From RYN-230 sp963717125 (GTDB taxonomy: Bacteria > Actinomycetota > Actinomycetes > Streptosporangiales > Streptosporangiaceae), in the NCBI GenBank assembly GCA_963717125.1, contig CAVQVG010000020.1, forward strand, positions 1 through 64,000: 64,000 nt of DNA, read 5' to 3'. Numbering within the stretch: the stretch's first letter is position 1; the number at the start of each line of letters is the position of its first letter. The notes below the pieces were generated by a model. It ran no database searches. It was not told the DNA's origin and saw only the letters and a program-made list of their open reading frames with translations. Below, piece after piece: positions 60,381 to 64,000 of this stretch. Both the position numbers and the translations under genes were made by a program.

Positions 60381-61381
60381 ACCCAGGGGTTCCCGTTGTC
60401 GAACGCGTCGTAGTAGTGGTACACGAGGTCGGACTGGCCGCCGTCGGTGAAGATGGACGACGAGCCGGGGCCGATCATCCCCTCGTCACTCCCCTGCACC
60501 TCCATGCCGCCGCTGTTCATCATCGACGTGCCGCTGGGGTCCACATACGGCCCGGTGACCGACTGGGACCGCCCGGCCATGATCCGGTAGGTGCTGCTGA
60601 TCCCGGCGCAGCAGGTGTCGAACGACACGAACAGGTAGTAGTAGCCGTCGTGGTAAGTGATCCCCGCGCCCTCCAGCGCGTCGGGCGCGGGCCGCTGCGC
60701 CAGCGAGTAGATCGCCGGGGTCGCGCTGGCCGGCTTGCCGGTGGCCGGATCGATCGCCAGCAGCTTGATCCCGCTCCAGTACGACCCGAACACCAGGTAC
60801 TTCGCCCCGGAGGAGGCGGCGACCAGGGACGGGTCGATCGCGTTGTAGTCGTCAGCGGTGCTGGACCGGAATACCTGCCCGTCATCGGTCCAGTGGTAGC
60901 GCGGGCTGTCCGGGTCCAGCGTGGGCGTGGTGGCCACGCCGATCACCGAGTTGTTCGAGCCGAAGCTGGACCCCGCGTAGTACAGGTGCCACTGGCCGCC
61001 GAAATAGGAGATGTCCGGCGCCCACAGGTTCGGGATATTGCCGAGCGCCGCGGTGATCCAGGCCGGCTTGTCCGCGAACACGGTGCCCGCGTACGTCCAG
61101 TGCCGCAGGTCGGTCGAGGTCCGGATCTGGATGTTGCCGTTCCCGATCGTGCCAGCCGGGTCGCCGGTGGAGAACAGGTAGTAGGTGCCGCCCTCCTTGG
61201 CCATGCTCGGGTCGTGCACGAACACGTAGTCGGCCGGCACGCCAGCGCCGGCCGTGGGCTGGCGGGCGTCCGCCGCCGGGGCGGCCGGGGTTAACGACGC
61301 GGCCGCGGCCCCGCTGACGAAGACGGCGGCGGCCACGGCCGACACGGCGGCCAGCAGGGCCCGGTGCGCGGGGACTCTCAT
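60287..61381 (-). CDS. Secreted GH43-family glycosidase (arabinanase-like)
   Basis: A 364-residue five-bladed beta-propeller glycosidase. Residues 1-30 are a signal peptide (AHRALLAAVSAVAAAVFVSG). VFVHDPSMAKEGGTYYLFST has the catalytic-base Asp57, YNAIDPSLVAASSGAKYLVF the pKa-tuning Asp, and DALEGAGITYHDGYYYLFVS the acid Glu. NIPNLWAPDISYFGGQWHLY is the GH43 blade seen in endo-1,5-alpha-L-arabinanases. It should act on arabinan outside the cell. ATG 61381 follows GGAGG; the upstream palindrome may control it. Confidence 0.93.
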   Translation of the reverse strand: MRVPAHRALLAAVSAVAAAVFVSGAAAASLTPAAPAADARQPTAGAGVPADYVFVHDPSMAKEGGTYYLFSTGDPAGTIGNGNIQIRTSTDLRHWTYAGTVFADKPAWITAALGNIPNLWAPDISYFGGQWHLYYAGSSFGSNNSVIGVATTPTLDPDSPRYHWTDDGQVFRSSTADDYNAIDPSLVAASSGAKYLVFGSYWSGIKLLAIDPATGKPASATPAIYSLAQRPAPDALEGAGITYHDGYYYLFVSFDTCCAGISSTYRIMAGRSQSVTGPYVDPSGTSMMNSGGMEVQGSDEGMIGPGSSSIFTDGGQSDLVYHYYDAFDNGNPWVQVRPLVWTSSGWPVTGAPLVPVPGSPIPLR

Positions 61382-61427
61382 CAGACCTCCAGGCGGGAAA
61401 TGAGGGACAACGCCCCAGTTCAGCACA

Positions 61428-61445
61428 TGAGCGAACGTTCGCTCA
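61428..61445. promoter_or_regulatory. Perfect 18-bp palindrome upstream of GH43 gene
   Basis: TGAGCGAACGTTCGCTCA is a perfect dyad, 47 bp upstream of the GH43 ATG and 126 bp upstream of the Bax-inhibitor gene. Its form fits a LacI- or TetR-type operator. An AT-rich TATTTTAT lies at 61452-61459. Confidence 0.7.
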
Positions 61446-61571
61446 CCTCCCTATTTTATGGGGTTTTTACCGAAAGGTCGAGAATGTGGGGCATGATCCA
61501 GCCGGATAGGTGAAGCGGTCCCGCGGCCCCGGACCCTACGATCAGGGCATCGACGGAACGGAGCGGCACAG

Positions 61572-62231
61572 ATGTCTGAGACCTACGCCTACCCCGGCGC
61601 CGGCGCGGCCAGCCCGGACCAGACCCGGACCCTGTTCGGCCAGACCATGTGGTACGTCGCCGCCACCACCGGCATGTTCGCGCTCGGCGCCTACCTCGGG
61701 CGGCACCTGTCCGGCGGCTGGGCCATCGTCAGCTACATCGTCGCCTTCGTGTGCCTGATCAGCATGAACTTCACCGTGCGCCGGTCCCCCGGGCTGACCG
61801 TCGGGCTGCTGCTCGCGGTGGGCATCCTGCTCGGGCTGGGCCTGGCCCCCACGATCAGCTACTATGCGGCTGCGGACCCGCAGGCCCTGTGGCAGGCCGG
61901 CGGGGCCACCGCGCTGTTCATCGCGGGCTTCGGGGCGGCCGGCTACGCGACCCGGCGCGACCTGGCCGTGGTCGGCCGGATCAGCTTCTTCGCCCTGATC
62001 GCGCTCATCGTGTTCGGCATCGTGCTGATCTTCGTGCACATCCCGCACGGCGACCTGATCTACTCGGTGCTCGGCCTGGTCATCTTCGCCGGGCTGACCA
62101 TGTTCGACTTCCAGCGGCTGCGCCGCTCCCGCGGGCTCGACTCGGCGCCGCTCATCGCCGCGTCGATCTTCCTCGATGCGCTCAACGTGTTCCTGTTCTT
62201 CCTGCGCATCTTCTCCTCCTCGGAGAACTGA
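61572..62231 (+). CDS. Bax inhibitor-1/YccA-family membrane protein
   Basis: A 219-residue protein with seven hydrophobic segments. TRTLFGQTMWYVAATTGMFA opens the first helix, GLGLAPTISYYAAADPQALW is the family signature area, TMFDFQRLRRS the cytoplasmic loop after helix six, and ASIFLDALNVFLFFLRIF the last helix with the conserved Asp. Such proteins are pH-sensitive Ca2+ leak channels in studied homologues. ATG 61572. Confidence 0.93.
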   Translation: MSETYAYPGAGAASPDQTRTLFGQTMWYVAATTGMFALGAYLGRHLSGGWAIVSYIVAFVCLISMNFTVRRSPGLTVGLLLAVGILLGLGLAPTISYYAAADPQALWQAGGATALFIAGFGAAGYATRRDLAVVGRISFFALIALIVFGIVLIFVHIPHGDLIYSVLGLVIFAGLTMFDFQRLRRSRGLDSAPLIAASIFLDALNVFLFFLRIFSSSEN

Positions 62232-62326
62232 TCTCCGGACCCACGGGGCAGGCTTAGGTTCCGCCTGGCGGGTACTGCACTGGCGGCCGCGCCTGGAGCC
62301 GCGCGGCCGCCAGGGAGGTAGCTGCC

Positions 62327-63376
62327 GTGTTCCGCCCCCGTACCCCCGCCCGGCTCGCCCCGGCGGCCGCCCTGGCCGCCGCGGTGCTCGTGCTGGCCGG
62401 CTGCAAGCTGAACCTGACCGCACCTGATGCCACGTCGCCCGGTTCCGGCAGCAGCGCCCCGGCGCGGGCCGCAACCCAGTCCGGGCCGCTCTTCACCGAA
62501 CCGGGCGCCGGGTTCTCCCCCGTCTACCGGCTGCTCGGCCACGCCCGGCACTACATCGACATCACCATGTACGAGTTCAGCGACACCACGGCCGAGCATG
62601 ACCTGGCCGCGGCGGCCCGGCGCGGGGTGCGGGTCAAGGTCATCCTGGACCGCCAGGAGCGCAGCACGAACGACGCCACGTACCACTACCTGGCCGGGCA
62701 CGCGGTGAAGGTCACCTGGTCCTCGCCGGCCTTCGAGTACACCCACCAGAAGACCATCGACGTCGACGGCACCACGGCGCTCATCATGACCGCTAACCTG
62801 ACCAGCCAGTACTACGCGACGAGCCGGGACTTCCTGATCGAGGACACCAAGCACGCCGACCTCAAGGCGATCACCGCGGTGTTCAACGCCGACTTCGCGC
62901 ACCGGTCCATCCAGCCCGGCGACGGCCGCGACCTGGTCTGGTCCCCGACCAACGCCCAGGCCACGCTGCTCGGGCTGATCGGCGGGGCGACCACGAGCCT
63001 GCGCGTCTACAGCGAGGAGATGGGCGACACCACGATCGAGGACGCGCTGATCAAGGCGGCCCACCGCGGTGTGCACGTCAAAGTCTGCGCGGAGAACGAG
63101 GACGGCGAGTACAACAGCGCGTTCGCCCGGCTGGCCCGGGCCGGGGTGAAGATCAGCTACTACAGCTCGCCGAGCGGGTTCTATATCCACGGCAAAGTCG
63201 TCGAGGCCGACTACGGCACGCATCACGCACGGGCGTTCATCGGATCAGAGAATTTTTCCGCTGCATCGCTGCACCGCAACCGTGAGCTGGGACTGGTCAC
63301 GGCGGACCCGGCCGTGCTGGCCTCGATCGCCACGACGTTCGGCGCCGACTTCCGCCGTGGGACCCGCTGGGGCTGA
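62327..63376 (+). CDS. Phospholipase D-family lipoprotein
   Basis: A 349-residue exported enzyme. The signal peptide ends in the lipobox LAGC with Cys26, so it is lipid-anchored outside. Two HKD motifs are complete: EYTHQKTIDVDGTTALIMTA (about 144-163) and YIHGKVVEADYGTHHARAFI, GSENFS (about 285-310). The pair forms one active site as in PLD/cardiolipin-synthase/Nuc-like enzymes; cleavage of phospholipid or DNA is possible. GTG 62327 lies after GGGAGG. Confidence 0.93.
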   Translation: MFRPRTPARLAPAAALAAAVLVLAGCKLNLTAPDATSPGSGSSAPARAATQSGPLFTEPGAGFSPVYRLLGHARHYIDITMYEFSDTTAEHDLAAAARRGVRVKVILDRQERSTNDATYHYLAGHAVKVTWSSPAFEYTHQKTIDVDGTTALIMTANLTSQYYATSRDFLIEDTKHADLKAITAVFNADFAHRSIQPGDGRDLVWSPTNAQATLLGLIGGATTSLRVYSEEMGDTTIEDALIKAAHRGVHVKVCAENEDGEYNSAFARLARAGVKISYYSSPSGFYIHGKVVEADYGTHHARAFIGSENFSAASLHRNRELGLVTADPAVLASIATTFGADFRRGTRWG

Positions 63377-63405
63377 CCCGGCCCGGGTCGCATACGTTAC
63401 CGGGC

Positions 63406-64000
63406 ATGGCCGCTTACCAGCCGGCCGGGCCGGTGTACCGGCAGGCCGGAACCATCGTCACCGAGCACACGTTCACCGTGCCGCTGGATCACGGCCGGCC
63501 GGACGGCGAGCGGATCGAGGTGTTCGCCCGGGAGGTGGCCGCGAGCCCGGACGGCCCCGGGCCGTCGGCGAGCCCCAAGCCGTGGCTGCTGTTCCTGCAA
63601 GGCGGCCCCGGGTTCGGCGCGCTGCGCCCGTCGGGCCGGGAGTCCTGGCTGGACCGGGCGCTGGACGACTTCCGGGTGCTGCTGCTGGACCAGCGCGGTA
63701 CCGGCCGGTCCACCCCGGCCAGCCGGCACACCCTGGCCCGGCTAACTAGCCCGCGGGCGCAGGCCGGCTACCTGGCGCACTTCCGCGCCGACTCGATCAT
63801 CCGGGACGCGGAGCTGATCCGCCGCCAGCTGGCCGGGGATGAGCCGTGGAGCGTGCTCGGGCAGAGCTTCGGCGGGTTCTGCACGGTGAGCTACCTGTCG
63901 CTGGCCCCGGCGGGTGTCCGCGAGGCGTTCATCACCGGCGGGCTGCCCGGCCTGGCCGCCATCGCCGACGACGTGTACCGGCTCACCTACCCGATCGTGG
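63406..64000 (+). CDS. Alpha/beta hydrolase, prolyl aminopeptidase-like (S33), 3' end outside window
   Basis: The first 198 residues are visible. PWLLFLQGGPGFGALRP holds the HGGPG-like oxyanion motif (here QGGPG), VLLLDQRGTGRSTPAS the DQRGxGxS segment and LGQSFGGFCTVSYLSLAPAG the nucleophile elbow. These are S33 prolyl-iminopeptidase hallmarks. The Asp and His would lie beyond the window. ATG 63406, after a short gap from the PLD gene on the same strand. Confidence 0.9.
   Translation, partial: MAAYQPAGPVYRQAGTIVTEHTFTVPLDHGRPDGERIEVFAREVAASPDGPGPSASPKPWLLFLQGGPGFGALRPSGRESWLDRALDDFRVLLLDQRGTGRSTPASRHTLARLTSPRAQAGYLAHFRADSIIRDAELIRRQLAGDEPWSVLGQSFGGFCTVSYLSLAPAGVREAFITGGLPGLAAIADDVYRLTYPIV

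Noticed and set aside
61428..61445. Dyad considered as a second LexA box
   Set aside because: LexA boxes need four bases between GAAC and GTTC; here they are directly joined.

Overview
The window is high-GC DNA with GTG/TTG starts, short intergenic gaps and strongly GC-biased third codon positions. Together with an actinobacterial-type LexA (SOS) box, a PPOX/F420-type flavin protein, DUF6596-type sigma factors and an isoquinoline-oxidoreductase-like pair, this points to a soil-type actinomycete. The genus cannot be fixed from the sequence. No rRNA, tRNA or CRISPR array was recognised.

Positions 1-32,300 look mostly like ordinary chromosome. AMP nucleosidase, adenylate kinase, glycerate kinase (frameshifted), a PRPP-synthetase homologue and a Nudix hydrolase form a nucleotide/ribose-phosphate neighbourhood. 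A molybdenum hydroxylase pair lies divergent from a pseudooxynicotine-hydrolase-like enzyme and a beta-propeller protein. Then come a patatin-related protein, methionine aminopeptidase, an S9 peptidase, an amidohydrolase, an ECF sigma factor, an MFS exporter and an acetyltransferase. An SRPBCC-ArsR-DUF899 operon has two copies of a GCAACC-N4-GGTTGC operator in its promoter. AraC-VOC-UvrA-like-TetR follow, then an ABC exporter (ATPase frameshifted) divergent from a two-component system.

Positions 32,300-47,100 are more accessory: an orphan immunity-type protein, a PIG-L-like protein, a HIT protein, kinase remnants, palindrome-rich gaps and a SnoaL/YCII/sigma cluster. A putative SOS-controlled lexA operon reaches towards a degenerate integrase-like gene and a methyltransferase across a 163-bp element bounded by 17-bp inverted repeats. 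Two VOC/AraC/MerR regulatory genes, an AbiEii-like nucleotidyltransferase and DNA-3-methyladenine glycosylase follow.

Positions 47,180-56,702 hold the main discovery. An isochorismatase-family (YcaC-like) gene is split: codons 1-178 lie at 56,700-57,233, and the missing last 27 codons plus stop lie 9.5 kb away at 47,096-47,179, on the same strand. Between them is a mobile element with two tyrosine recombinases and a small coiled-coil protein (a Tn554-like TnpA/TnpB/TnpC set). It also carries a cargo of SRPBCC, sigma factor, YCII, SnoaL and PPOX genes. Part of that cargo (SnoaL-YCII-sigma) is an inverted duplicate of a block at 36,124-37,338.

Positions 57,234-64,000 carry an SDR and a metallo-beta-lactamase-fold gene that share a repeated leader, a broken ABC ATPase next to a PadR regulator, a secreted GH43 enzyme, a Bax-inhibitor-1 protein, a phospholipase-D lipoprotein and the start of an S33 hydrolase.
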